In this document: positions 42,652-51,828 of the stretch, one piece after another
Layout: each line of letters begins with the position of its first letter
Numbering within the stretch: position 1 is the first letter of the stretch
Origin: Streptomyces sp. JH14
GTDB taxonomy: Bacteria > Actinomycetota > Actinomycetes > Streptomycetales > Streptomycetaceae
DNA: 64,000 nt
Assembly (NCBI RefSeq): GCF_029428675.1
Contig: NZ_JAJNEL010000001.1
Location: forward strand, 2,542,001-2,606,000
Reading direction: 5' to 3'
The notes under the pieces: generated by a model
Seen by the model: the letters and a program-made list of their open reading frames with translations, nothing else
Told to the model about the DNA's origin: nothing
Database searches by the model: none
Position numbers and translations under genes: made by a program

Positions 42652-43423
42652 CCACAGCGAGCAGGTGCCGACCGTCGTCGTGGACGACGTCCACATCACG
42701 TACCGGGTCAACGGTGCCCGTACCGGAAAGGGCAGCGCCACCTCGGCGCTCAGCAGGATCGCGTCCCGGCGGCAGGCCCCCGGAGTGCGCGAGGTGCACG
42801 CCGTGAAGGGCGTCAGCTTCGCCGCGTACAAGGGCGAGGCGATCGGCCTGATCGGCTCCAACGGCTCGGGGAAGTCGACGCTGCTGAAAGCGATCGCCGG
42901 GCTGCTCCCGGCGTCGAAGGGCCGGGTGCACACCCAGGGCCAGCCGTCACTGCTCGGGGTGAACGCGGCACTGATGAGCGACCTGACCGGCGAGCGGAAC
43001 GTCATCCTCGGCGGGCTCGCGATGGGCATGACGCGCGAGGAGATCCGCGAGCGCTACCAGGGGATCGTCGACTTCTCGGGCATCGACGAGAAGGGCGACT
43101 TCATCACGCTCCCGATGCGGACGTACTCCTCCGGCATGGGGGCCCGGCTGCGTTTCTCCATCGCCGCCGCCAAGAGCCACGACGTGCTGCTGATCGACGA
43201 GGCGCTGTCCACGGGCGACGCGAAGTTCCAGCGGCGCAGCAAGGAGCGGATCATCGAGCTGCGCAAGGAGGCGGGCACGGTGTTCCTGGTCAGCCACCAC
43301 AACAAGTCGATCACCGAGACGTGCGACCGGGCGATCTGGCTGGAGGCGGGGACGCTGCGGATGGACGGTCCGGCGGAGGACGTCGTCGCCGCGTACGAGA
43401 GGTTCACCAGGACCAGGAAGTAG
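42644..43423 (+). CDS. ABC polysaccharide/teichoic acid export ATPase (TagH/Wzt)
   Basis: A 259-residue ATPase. Walker A is GSNGSGKST, the signature TYSSGMGARLRFSIA is the degenerate SSGM form specific to TagH/Wzt exporters, Walker B is VLLIDEAL with DEAL rather than DEPT, and the H-loop reads LVSHHNKSI. There is an insert RTGKGSATSALSRIASRRQAPGVREVHAVKGVSF before the P-loop, as in other actinobacterial homologues. It has no C-terminal polymer-recognition domain, so recognition of the polymer end is not expected. GTG at 42644 has GGAGGAG upstream and overlaps the permease stop. Confidence 0.92.
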   Translation: MADHSEQVPTVVVDDVHITYRVNGARTGKGSATSALSRIASRRQAPGVREVHAVKGVSFAAYKGEAIGLIGSNGSGKSTLLKAIAGLLPASKGRVHTQGQPSLLGVNAALMSDLTGERNVILGGLAMGMTREEIRERYQGIVDFSGIDEKGDFITLPMRTYSSGMGARLRFSIAAAKSHDVLLIDEALSTGDAKFQRRSKERIIELRKEAGTVFLVSHHNKSITETCDRAIWLEAGTLRMDGPAEDVVAAYERFTRTRK

Positions 43424-43478
43424 GCCGGCGGGCGGCGCAGGCCACGGTCGCGCCGGCGGGCAGCGGCCGGTGACGCGC

Positions 43479-44276
43479 TCACCTCACCCGGGTTCGCCCC
43501 CACAGCCGCAGCAGCGCCCGCCCCTCCGGTTCGCCGCGCGCCAGCAGGGCCGCCGCCCGTGCCCAGTGGGCGGGCGGCAGCCCGTAGCCGGTGATCAGGC
43601 GGTGCAGCACGTCGGACGGACCCGGCAGCATCAGCAGTTCACCGAGCAGCCGGGCGTCGGCCGGCGGGGCGTCTGTGGCGAGGACCAGGGTGAGCGCGTC
43701 CGGACCGAACCGCTCCACGAGCGCGAGCCCGTCCTCCCCCGCCGCCAGCAGCCACGGCGTGAGCCGCCCGCTCTGCCCGCCGTGCGGCTCCCGCTGCTCC
43801 ACCAGCAGCCGCAGCACCCGCGCCCCCGCCTGTCCCGCGAGCAGCGGCAGCCAGCGCGGACCCCAGGTGGTGACCGCGTCGGCGGTGCCCGGCAGCTTCT
43901 GCTCGACGACGGCGGCGGTGACGGCCACCCGGGGGCCGAACCGCACCCCCAGGGTGAGCACCGCCTCCAGCGCGGGCGCGGGCAGCACCTCGGCGAGCGG
44001 AGCCAGTTCGGCGAGGGAGCGGCGCTGCTCGGGGCTGAGGCGGAGCCGGTCGGCGAGCTGCTGGGCGACCGCACCGAGACCGTCCCGCAGGAACACGCGC
44101 AGGGCCTCGGCCGGGTCGGGGGCGGTCAGGATCTGCGGGAGCTCACGACGGGCGCGCGGATCGAGGGAGGCGGCCGGCTCTTCGGCGTACAGGTCGAGGA
44201 GCGCGAGGCGCCGGGCCGGATCGGGGAGGGTGGCGAGGAGCGGGAGCAGGGCGGGGGTCGCGGCCAGCACCGCCAC
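43479..44276 (-). CDS. Uncharacterised helical-repeat protein
   Basis: I do not recognise a named family. The product (265 residues) is almost all alpha-helical and Leu/Ala-rich, with repeated helix pairs of the form LxxLAxLPDPxRRLxLL, ALRVFLRDGLGAVAQQLADRL, LAELAPLAEVLPAPALEAVL and WLPLLAGQAGARVLRLLVEQ, suggesting a HEAT-like superhelix used as a protein scaffold. No transmembrane or signal sequence. GTG at 44276 is the annotated start but lacks a ribosome site. An in-frame ATC at 44324 stands 6 nt after a good GAGAGGGG and may be the true (rare) start. It is divergent from an FHA-domain gene at 44345. Confidence 0.6.
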   Translation of the reverse strand: MAVLAATPALLPLLATLPDPARRLALLDLYAEEPAASLDPRARRELPQILTAPDPAEALRVFLRDGLGAVAQQLADRLRLSPEQRRSLAELAPLAEVLPAPALEAVLTLGVRFGPRVAVTAAVVEQKLPGTADAVTTWGPRWLPLLAGQAGARVLRLLVEQREPHGGQSGRLTPWLLAAGEDGLALVERFGPDALTLVLATDAPPADARLLGELLMLPGPSDVLHRLITGYGLPPAHWARAAALLARGEPEGRALLRLWGRTRVR

Positions 44277-44344
44277 CGTCCCGGCGGGGTCCGGGGGCGC
44301 GGCGCCGAGAACGGATTCCGTGATGCGGCACCCCTCTCATCGAA

Positions 44345-44929
44345 GTGATCGGCCGCAACTGGCGGTGCGAGGACCGGCGTTGCACTCTGTACGACACCCG
44401 CCGGGGCACCGCCGCCCTGCTGCCGCGCGTGGTCGGGGGCGTACCCCGCTGCCAGAACCACGGCGGCCCGCTGATCGACGACGGCCCGCGCACCGCGACG
44501 GTCCAGCTGAAGCTGCTGGTCGACGGTGCGCTGCGGGCCAGGTTCACGCTGGAGGACGGCTCGACGGTGAAGGTGGGCCGGGAGCCGGGCGACGGCGGCA
44601 TCGCCCTGGTCGGCCTCATACCGGAACAGCGGACGGCCGGACTCAGCCGCACTCATGTCGAACTGCGGGTGACCGGCGGAATCGTCCACGTCCGCGACCG
44701 CAGCACGTACGGAACCCACTGGCGCTCCACGGCCGGCAGGTCGGGCCCGGGCCCGTGGCACAAGCTGGGCGCCGAGGAACGGCAGTACCGCGGCGGCGAC
44801 GAACTGCAACTGGCCGAAGCCGTGGTGCTGGCCCGCAGCGGACGCCGCTTCCCCATGGAACTGGCCCAGGAGTGGCAACGCCGCCGGTCGTCACCACCGG
44901 ACGCGGCGGGCGAGACCCGCATGTACTGA
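44345..44929 (+). CDS. FHA-domain protein with N-terminal Cys motif
   Basis: A 194-residue protein. Residues 1-45 contain WRCEDRRCTLYD and PRCQNHGG, a possible zinc site (C-x4-C...C-x2-H). About 55-165 is an FHA fold: VKVGREPGDGG, then LSRTHVELRVTGGIVHVRDRSTYGTHW. The Gly-Arg and Ser-x2-His elements are kept, but the usual STNGT turn reads STYGT, so Asn is replaced by Tyr. The start GTG at 44345 is forced by an upstream in-frame stop; its ribosome site is weak. It is divergent from the helical-repeat gene, a possible functional partner. The partner of the FHA domain is unknown. Confidence 0.72.
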   Translation: MIGRNWRCEDRRCTLYDTRRGTAALLPRVVGGVPRCQNHGGPLIDDGPRTATVQLKLLVDGALRARFTLEDGSTVKVGREPGDGGIALVGLIPEQRTAGLSRTHVELRVTGGIVHVRDRSTYGTHWRSTAGRSGPGPWHKLGAEERQYRGGDELQLAEAVVLARSGRRFPMELAQEWQRRRSSPPDAAGETRMY

Positions 44930-45073
44930 CGCCGGACCCGGCGCGTGAGGGCCGCCCCGGTGCGCGGTGGCGGAGCGTGGACCCTCTCCGGCGGGTTCGT
45001 GATCACAGCCCGGAAACCATGGGCGCCGGCCCCCAAAAGTCAACCATTGACCTGTGCGGCAGCACCTGCAATC

Positions 45074-45091
45074 TTGGCAAGCGCTTTCTAT
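45074..45091 (+). promoter_or_regulatory. LacI-family-like operator before the MFS gene
   Basis: Contains the perfect dyad AAGCGCTT (45079-45086) with central CG, the hallmark of LacI/GalR operators, in the context TTGGCAAGCGCTTTCTAT. It lies 24 bp before the start codon, where it would block transcription start. No LacI-type gene is in the window. Confidence 0.45.
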
Positions 45092-45114
45092 CCGTCTGGC
45101 GTCAAGGGGGACGC

Positions 45115-46584
45115 ATGACACACTCCGCCGCACCCGCCCCATCCACTTCTGCCGAGGACCGCCACGCCGGCCGGGCGCTGTTCTCCGGCCATCACACCCA
45201 CCTGTGGGGCTTCCTGCTCGCGGGCTGGCTGATCAGCTACGCCGACCGCACCGTCACCGGGCCGGTCGTCTCCTGGATGATCGAGAACAAGACGGGTTTC
45301 ATCGGGGACGCCGCCAACCCGGCCACCCTCGGCGGTCTCATCGGCTCCATGTTCTTCACCGGATACATGCTCACGCAGTACGCGGGCGGGCGCCTCGGCG
45401 ACCGCTACGGCCACCGCGAGATGCTCGTCGTCTCGCTGCTGTGGGCAGGCCTGCTGACCCTGGTGTCCGGGCTCACCGGCGGTCTGGTCGGGTTCGTCGT
45501 GGCCCGTGTGCTCACCGGCCTCGGCGAGGGCGTGTTCTACTCGAACGACCGCGTTCTGGTGATCGCGCACACGCCCCCGGCCCGCCGCACCATAGGACTC
45601 GGTGTGGTCCTGTCCGGCCTCTCCATCGGCCTGACGGCCGGCATCGTGGCCACCCCCCACCTCATCGACTGGGGCGCTGCGTGGGGCATGGGCGACCGGG
45701 CCTGGAGCATGCCTCTGTACGTTTTCGGGGCTGTCTCGCTCCTCGTCGCCGCGGCGACATGGGGCTTCTTCCGCGCCCGCGGGGACCGTCCGCTGCGCCT
45801 CGGTCCGCCTGCGCTGCGCCTCGTCGGCTACTCCGTCCCCGCGGCTGTCGCGATCGTCGCCCTGTTCCTGCTCGCGGACGAGTTCAGCTGGCCCGACTGG
45901 CTCACCGCCGTCGGTTCGGGAGTGCTGTTCCTCATCATGATCACCGTGGTCATCCGGGGCATCGTCCGCACCGGGCGCTCGGTCCACCTCCTCAACCGCA
46001 ATGTCTGGCTGGTGTACATCGCCTTCATCGCGGTGATGTGGAACCTCTGGTTCTTCTCCTTCTGGTCCGTGCAGATCGTCGTGGAGAGCGCGCACAGCAG
46101 CTTCGGGGCAGCCGCGCTGACGGCGGCGTTCAACGCGGGCGCGGGCATCATCGGCTTCCCGGTGGGCGGCTGGATCGCCGACCGCAGGGTGCGGGCGGGC
46201 AAGGGCCGCAAGCCGCTGGCCATCACCTGCGCGGCCGTGCACACGGTCCTCGCGATCGCGTTCGGCATCAGCCTGCTCGACGGGAAGCCATCGCTGCTCC
46301 TGCTCGGCCTGATCCTGTTCTGCTCGGGCCTCTTCTTCAACGCCCTCCAGCCGATCGTCCACAGCATCCTCGGCGACCTGGCCACCGACGAGCACCGAGG
46401 CTCGCTGTTCGGCCTGTTCAACCTGGTCGCCGAGATCGGCGCGGTGGCGAGCCCCGTCGTCAGCGGCGTACTGCGCGACGCGACGGGAAGCTGGGCACCG
46501 GGCGTCTTCACTGCCGCCGGGGTGATGGCCGTCTCCGTCGTGCTCTACGGAATGGTGAAGGAGCGGATGCCGCTGCCCGCGTGA
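45115..46584 (+). CDS. MFS transporter (anion:cation symporter-like)
   Basis: A 489-residue major facilitator with 12 helices. WGFLLAGWLISYADRTVTGPVVSWMI is the TM1 signature of the ACS/sugar-acid branch (ADRxxxxxPV), and GGRLGDRYGHREMLVVSLL is the TM2-3 motif A (G-x2-GDRYGHR). It ends GVMAVSVVLYGMVKERMPLPA. Substrates in this branch are hexuronates, phthalate-type or other organic anions; the specific one is not readable. Its AAGGGGGA ribosome site is strong. A LacI-like operator upstream suggests sugar-linked control. It stands alone, closed by a strong terminator. Confidence 0.87.
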   Translation: MTHSAAPAPSTSAEDRHAGRALFSGHHTHLWGFLLAGWLISYADRTVTGPVVSWMIENKTGFIGDAANPATLGGLIGSMFFTGYMLTQYAGGRLGDRYGHREMLVVSLLWAGLLTLVSGLTGGLVGFVVARVLTGLGEGVFYSNDRVLVIAHTPPARRTIGLGVVLSGLSIGLTAGIVATPHLIDWGAAWGMGDRAWSMPLYVFGAVSLLVAAATWGFFRARGDRPLRLGPPALRLVGYSVPAAVAIVALFLLADEFSWPDWLTAVGSGVLFLIMITVVIRGIVRTGRSVHLLNRNVWLVYIAFIAVMWNLWFFSFWSVQIVVESAHSSFGAAALTAAFNAGAGIIGFPVGGWIADRRVRAGKGRKPLAITCAAVHTVLAIAFGISLLDGKPSLLLLGLILFCSGLFFNALQPIVHSILGDLATDEHRGSLFGLFNLVAEIGAVASPVVSGVLRDATGSWAPGVFTAAGVMAVSVVLYGMVKERMPLPA

Positions 46585-46624
46585 CGGCGCCGAGGAGATC
46601 CGCTCGACTGCGCAGTTCCGAACC

Positions 46625-46662
46625 CTCGAAGGCCCGGTCACCTTGGTGACCGGGCCTTCGAG
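46625..46662. terminator. Strong terminator after the MFS gene
   Basis: A perfect 18-bp stem (46625-46642 with 46645-46662) with a 2-nt loop, 41 bp after the MFS stop. Confidence 0.82.
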
Positions 46663-46780
46663 CGGTGTTGCCGGAGGGGGGACGGGACCCCGGCCCGCAC
46701 CCGGGCCCGTCCGGCGCTCGATGACAGCCCCCGGGGCCTCGTCGAGCCCGTCCCCTCGAGGCCAAGGGCGAGAACGAGAA

Positions 46781-46815
46781 CGGGGCGGCCGCCGAATTCC
46801 ACGGCAACCGCCCCG
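46781..46815 (-). terminator. Candidate terminator of the glutamate dehydrogenase gene
   Basis: An 8-bp all-GC stem (46781-46788 with 46808-46815), 13 bp past the GDH stop; weaker than the neighbouring hairpin, which may also serve it. Confidence 0.5.
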
Positions 46816-46827
46816 CCCCACCGGCCC

Positions 46828-49800
46828 TTAGGCGTGCGTACGCAGCAGCGTCCGCATCGTCCGCATGGCCACCGACAGATTCGCCAGGTCGAACGCGTCC
46901 GACCCCCGAATCTCCTCCAGCGTGGAGCGCGACCGCGTCAGGATCGCCGCGTTCTTCTCCTCCCACGCCGCAAACCGCTCCTCCGGCGTCGAGGTCCCGT
47001 TGCCCACGGACAGCACGTCCGCGGTGAGCGCCGCATGTGCGGCGTACAGGTCCTCACGGATGGACGCGCGGGCCATCGACTGCCAGCGGTCGCTCCGCGG
47101 CAGTTCGATGATCCGGTCCATCAGCTGCGTCACACCGAGCCGGTCGGCGACGTCGTAGTAGATCTCGGCGACGGCCAGCGGGTCCTTGCCGATGCGCTCC
47201 GCGATCGCCACGATGTCGAGCGCCGGGAAGGCCGACGAGAATCCGGCGACGCGCTGCGCCAGCTCGTCCGGAACGCCGGCCTCGCTGAGCTCGTCCAGGA
47301 TCGACTGGTACCACTCCTGGTCGGCGCCCTTCAGCATCTTGGGCAGCTCGGCCCAGACCTGGTCGACGCCGTCCTTGAAGAAGCCGATCGTGCCGGCGAT
47401 CTCCAGCGGCTGCGGCCGGTTGCCGAGCAGCCAGCGCGAACCGCGCTCGACGAGCCGGCGCGAGTGCAGCCGGATCCGGGTCTGCACATCGGCGGCGACC
47501 TCGTTGTCGAGCGCCTCGACGGCGTCCCACACCTGGCCGAGGCCGAAGATCTCACGGGCCGCGGCCTGGGCCCGCACGATCTCCTCGATCGACGCGCCGG
47601 TCTCTTCCCGCAGCCGGTGCAGGAAGGTCGAACCACCCGTGTTCACCGTGTCGTTGACAAGCACCGTCGTGATGATCTCGCGACGCAGCGCGTGCCCGTC
47701 GACCGCCTCGGGGAACTGCGCGCGCAGCTGCTCGGGGAAGTAGGCGTACAGCAGCTTCTGCAGGTACGGGTCGTCCGGCAGGCTGGTCTTGATCAGCTCG
47801 TCGGACGTGGTGATCTTCGTGTAGGCCAGCAGCACAGCGAGCTCGGGCTGGGTGAGCCCCTTGCCGCTGTTCAGCAGCTCACGGATCTGCCGGTCGGTCG
47901 GCAGGAACTCCAGGGCGCGGTTGAGGTGCCCGTCGCTCTCGAGGCGGCGCATGAAGCGCTGCTGGGCGTGGAGCAGCGAGGAGGACTGGGCGACGGAGTT
48001 GGCGAGCGCGGTGTTCTGCGCGTAGTTGTTGCGCAGCACCAGACGCCCGATCTCGTCGGTCATGTCCGCGAGCAGCTTGTTGCGCTGCTTGACGGTCATG
48101 TCACCGTCCCGGACCAGACCGTTGAGCAGGATCTTGATGTTCACCTCGTGGTCGGAGGTGTCCACGCCGGCGCTGTTGTCGATCGCGTCGGTGTTGATCC
48201 GGCCGCCGCCCCGGGCGAACTCGATCCGGCCGAGCTGGGTCGCGCCGAGGTTGCCGCCCTCGCCGACGACCTTGGCCCGCAGATCCTCCCCGTTGACGCG
48301 GATCGCGTCATTGGCCTTGTCGCCGACGTCCGCGTTCGACTCGGCCGACGACTTGATGTACGTACCGATGCCGCCGTTCCACACCAGGTCGACGCGGGCC
48401 TTGAGGATGGTCTTCATCAGCTCGGCGGGCGTCATCTTGGTGACACCCGACTCGATGCCGAGCGCCTCGCGGACGTGCGCGTTGACCGGGATCGACTTCG
48501 CGGTACGGGGGTGGATGCCGCCGCCCGCGGACAGCAGATCCTTGTTGTAGTCGGCCCAGGAGCTGCGCGGCAGGTCGAAGAGGCGGCGCCGCTCGGCGTA
48601 CGAGGCGGCGGCGTCCGGGGTCGGGTCGATGAAGATGTGCCGGTGGTCGAAGGCGGCGACGAGCTGGATGTGCTCGGAGAGCAGCATGCCGTTGCCGAAC
48701 ACGTCGCCGGACATGTCGCCGACGCCGACGACCGTGAAGTCCTCGGTCTGGGTGTCGTGGCCGAGCTCGCGGAAGTGCCGCTCGACGGACTCCCAGGCAC
48801 CGCGGGCGGTGATGCCCATGCCCTTGTGGTCGTATCCGGCGGAGCCACCGGAGGCGAACGCGTCGCCGAGCCAGAAGCCGTATCCGACAGCGACCTCGTT
48901 GGCGATGTCGGAGAAACTCGCGGTGCCCTTGTCGGCGGCGACGACGAGGTACGTGTCGTCCTCGTCGTGGCGGACGACGTCGACGGGCGGCACGACCTCG
49001 CCGGCCACCAGGTTGTCGGTGATGTCGAGCAGCGCCGAGATGAACGTCCGGTACGAGGCGATGCCCTCGGCCATCCAGGCATCACGGTCGACGGCCGGGT
49101 CCGGCAGCTGCTTGGCGACGAAGCCGCCCTTGGCGCCGACCGGCACGATGACGGTGTTCTTCACCATCTGCGCCTTGACCAGGCCGAGGATCTCCGTACG
49201 GAAGTCCTCCCGCCGGTCCGACCAGCGCAGGCCACCGCGGGCGACCTTGCCGAAGCGCAGGTGGACACCCTCGACGCGCGGCGAGTACACCCAGATCTCG
49301 AACGCCGGGCGGGGCGCCGGAAGGTCCGGGATGGCCTGGGGGTCGAACTTCATCGAGACGTAGGAATGCGGCTTCCCGCTCGCCGCCTGCTGGAAGAAGT
49401 TCGTACGCAGGGTTGCCTTGATGACGGTCAGGAAGGACCGCAGGATCCGGTCCTCGTCGAGCGAGGCGACCTGGTCGAGCGCCCCGTCCAGCTCTTCGAG
49501 GAGACCGTCGATCAGCTCGGTGCCGGCGCTCTGCCGGCCCGGCGACATCCTGGCCTCGAAGAGGGAGATCAGCAGCCGAGTGGTGTGGACGTTGTTACGG
49601 AGGGTGTCCTCCATGTAGTCCTGGCTGAAGGTCGAACCGGCCTGCCGCAGGTACTTCGCGTACGCGCGCAGCACCATCGCCTGCCGCCAGCTCAGGCCCG
49701 CGCCGAGCACCAGGGAGTTGAAGCCGTCGTTCTCGGCCTCACCGGTCCACACGGCGGCGAACGCGTCCTGGAAGCGGTCCCGGGCGTCGTCGGCGAGGTA

Positions 49801-51828
49801 GGTGCCGCTGCCGTTGACCTGCGGCATCCGCAGACCGAAGTCGTAGATCCAGGCCAGCGTACGGTCCGCGCAGCGCAGCTCGTACGGGCGCTCGTCCACG
49901 ACCTCGACACCGAGCCGCTGGAGCGCCGGGAGGACGGCGGAGAGGGAGACCTGCTCGCCGGTCCGGTAGATCTTGAAGCGTCGCTCGCCGGGGGCGGCAC
50001 CGACCGGCTCGTACAGGCTGAGCGCGAAGTCCTTCTCGTTCCGCTTGAGCGCCTCGAGGTGGACCAGGTCGGCGACGGCGGAACGCGGCGAGTGGTCGGC
50101 CTTGTAACCCTCGGGGAACGAGTGACCGTACTGGCGCAGCAGTTCCGCGGCTCGCTCCTCGCCGCACTCGGCGTTCAGCGCCTCCTGGAAGCCGTCGGCC
50201 CAGGAGCGGGCGGCCTCGACGAGACGGGCCTCGATGCGCTCCACCTCGGCGCCGGTGAGGTCGGGCAGTTCGGTGCCCGGCGCGACGCGGACGACGAAGT
50301 GCAGCCGGGACAGGATCGACTCGGTGTTCCAGGCGGTGAAGTCGACGCTGGTGCCGCCGAGCTCCTCCTTGAGGATGTCGATCAGCCGGAGCCGGACACC
50401 GGTGGTGTAGCGGTCACGCGGCAGGTAGACGATCGCGGAGTAGTAGCGCCCGTACTCATCCTGGCGCAGGTACAGCCGCAGCCGGCGCCGCTCCTGGAGG
50501 TAGAGCACCGAGGTGACGATGGAGCGCAGCTGGTCGACGGGCGTCTGGAAGAGCTCGTCGCGCGGGTACGTCTCGAGGATCTGCAGCAGGTCCCGGCCGT
50601 CGTGGCTGTTGGGCGAGAAGCCCGCGCCCTCCAGCACCTCTGCGACCTTGCGGCGGATGACGGGCACCCGGCGCACGGACTCGGTGTAGGCGGCGGACGA
50701 GAACAGTCCGAGGAAGCGGCGCTCACCGATGACGTTGCCCTCGGCGTCGAACTTCTTCACCCCGACGTAGTCGAGGTAGCTGGGGCGGTGCACGGTCGAC
50801 CGGCTGTTCGCCTTGGTGAGGATGAGCAGCTTGCGCTCACGGGCCTTGGCGCGGGCGTCGGCCGGCAGCCGGTCGAAGGACGGGCTGACCGGGTGCGCCT
50901 CGTCCTCGCTGTGGTGCGGGTCGGAGCGCAGGATGCCGAGGCCGGTGCCGGGGACGGCGGCCAGCGCGTCGGTCTCCCTCAGCTCGTACTCGCGGTAGCC
51001 GAGGAAGGTGAAGTGGTCGGCGGCGAGCCAGCGCAGCAGCTCCCGCGCCTCGTTCACCTCCTCGTCGGCGAGGGCGTCGAGCGGCTCGCCGGGCAGGTCG
51101 TCGGCGATGCGCAGCGCGGCCTCGCGCATCTTCTCCCAGTCCTCGACGGTCTCCCGTACGTCGGACAGCACCCGGAGCAGGTTCTCGGCGATCGTCTTGA
51201 GGTCGGCGCGGTCGGTCTCGCGGTCGATCTCGACGTGGATCCAGGACTCGATGAGCGCGTCGTGCGGCAGCGGGGCCTTGGTCCCGTCGGCACCCTTGCG
51301 GACCGTGCCCACCGAGAGGCCGTTGCCCTCGGCGAGGACCTCGATCAGCTTGCCGGTGACATCGCGGCGGACGACGACCTGCGGGTGGATCACGAGATGG
51401 ATGCCGCGCCCCTGCCGGGACAGCTCATTGGTGACGGAGTCGACCAGGAACGGCATGTCGTCCGTGACGACCTCGACGACCGAGTGACTGGACGTCCAGC
51501 CGTTCTCCTCGACGGTCGGCGTGTGCACCCGTACGTTCGCGGTGCCCTGCGGCCGGTTCTCCGCAAGGCGGTAGTGGGAGGAAGCGGCACCGAAGACGTC
51601 GACCGGGTCGCGACCGGCCAGGTCCTCCGGAGCAGTGTGCAGGTAGTAGCGCTGGAGGTACGAGAGGAGCGCGTCCTGGCCCGCTCCTGTGCTGCCGGCC
51701 GCGGCGCCCGCAACGTGCACCCGGGTGCTACCGCCCGGGCTGCCGACACCACCGCCCGGGCTGTTGTCAGCTACCTTGGCGGCCCGTGCGAGCAGCTCGG
51801 CCTTGGCTTCGTCCAGCTTGGTCTGCAT
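46828..51828 (-). CDS. Giant NAD-dependent glutamate dehydrogenase (about 180 kDa class)
   Basis: A 1666-residue enzyme that converts glutamate to 2-oxoglutarate and ammonia with NAD+. The N-terminal 700 residues hold the regulatory ACT-like region of this class (for example FLGYREYELRETDALAAVPGTGLGILRSD, FVVRVAPGTELPDLTGAEVERIEARL). The catalytic domain in the middle carries RGGLRWSDRREDFRTEILGLVKAQMVKNTVIVPVGAKGGFVAKQLP with the substrate Lys, and GVGDMSGDVFGNGMLLS in the Rossmann half. The C-terminal helical domain is characteristic of the L-180 family described in Streptomyces. ATG at 51828 begins MQTKLDEAKAELLARAA; a longer frame to 51882 lacks support. Confidence 0.95.
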   Translation of the reverse strand: MQTKLDEAKAELLARAAKVADNSPGGGVGSPGGSTRVHVAGAAAGSTGAGQDALLSYLQRYYLHTAPEDLAGRDPVDVFGAASSHYRLAENRPQGTANVRVHTPTVEENGWTSSHSVVEVVTDDMPFLVDSVTNELSRQGRGIHLVIHPQVVVRRDVTGKLIEVLAEGNGLSVGTVRKGADGTKAPLPHDALIESWIHVEIDRETDRADLKTIAENLLRVLSDVRETVEDWEKMREAALRIADDLPGEPLDALADEEVNEARELLRWLAADHFTFLGYREYELRETDALAAVPGTGLGILRSDPHHSEDEAHPVSPSFDRLPADARAKARERKLLILTKANSRSTVHRPSYLDYVGVKKFDAEGNVIGERRFLGLFSSAAYTESVRRVPVIRRKVAEVLEGAGFSPNSHDGRDLLQILETYPRDELFQTPVDQLRSIVTSVLYLQERRRLRLYLRQDEYGRYYSAIVYLPRDRYTTGVRLRLIDILKEELGGTSVDFTAWNTESILSRLHFVVRVAPGTELPDLTGAEVERIEARLVEAARSWADGFQEALNAECGEERAAELLRQYGHSFPEGYKADHSPRSAVADLVHLEALKRNEKDFALSLYEPVGAAPGERRFKIYRTGEQVSLSAVLPALQRLGVEVVDERPYELRCADRTLAWIYDFGLRMPQVNGSGTYLADDARDRFQDAFAAVWTGEAENDGFNSLVLGAGLSWRQAMVLRAYAKYLRQAGSTFSQDYMEDTLRNNVHTTRLLISLFEARMSPGRQSAGTELIDGLLEELDGALDQVASLDEDRILRSFLTVIKATLRTNFFQQAASGKPHSYVSMKFDPQAIPDLPAPRPAFEIWVYSPRVEGVHLRFGKVARGGLRWSDRREDFRTEILGLVKAQMVKNTVIVPVGAKGGFVAKQLPDPAVDRDAWMAEGIASYRTFISALLDITDNLVAGEVVPPVDVVRHDEDDTYLVVAADKGTASFSDIANEVAVGYGFWLGDAFASGGSAGYDHKGMGITARGAWESVERHFRELGHDTQTEDFTVVGVGDMSGDVFGNGMLLSEHIQLVAAFDHRHIFIDPTPDAAASYAERRRLFDLPRSSWADYNKDLLSAGGGIHPRTAKSIPVNAHVREALGIESGVTKMTPAELMKTILKARVDLVWNGGIGTYIKSSAESNADVGDKANDAIRVNGEDLRAKVVGEGGNLGATQLGRIEFARGGGRINTDAIDNSAGVDTSDHEVNIKILLNGLVRDGDMTVKQRNKLLADMTDEIGRLVLRNNYAQNTALANSVAQSSSLLHAQQRFMRRLESDGHLNRALEFLPTDRQIRELLNSGKGLTQPELAVLLAYTKITTSDELIKTSLPDDPYLQKLLYAYFPEQLRAQFPEAVDGHALRREIITTVLVNDTVNTGGSTFLHRLREETGASIEEIVRAQAAAREIFGLGQVWDAVEALDNEVAADVQTRIRLHSRRLVERGSRWLLGNRPQPLEIAGTIGFFKDGVDQVWAELPKMLKGADQEWYQSILDELSEAGVPDELAQRVAGFSSAFPALDIVAIAERIGKDPLAVAEIYYDVADRLGVTQLMDRIIELPRSDRWQSMARASIREDLYAAHAALTADVLSVGNGTSTPEERFAAWEEKNAAILTRSRSTLEEIRGSDAFDLANLSVAMRTMRTLLRTHA

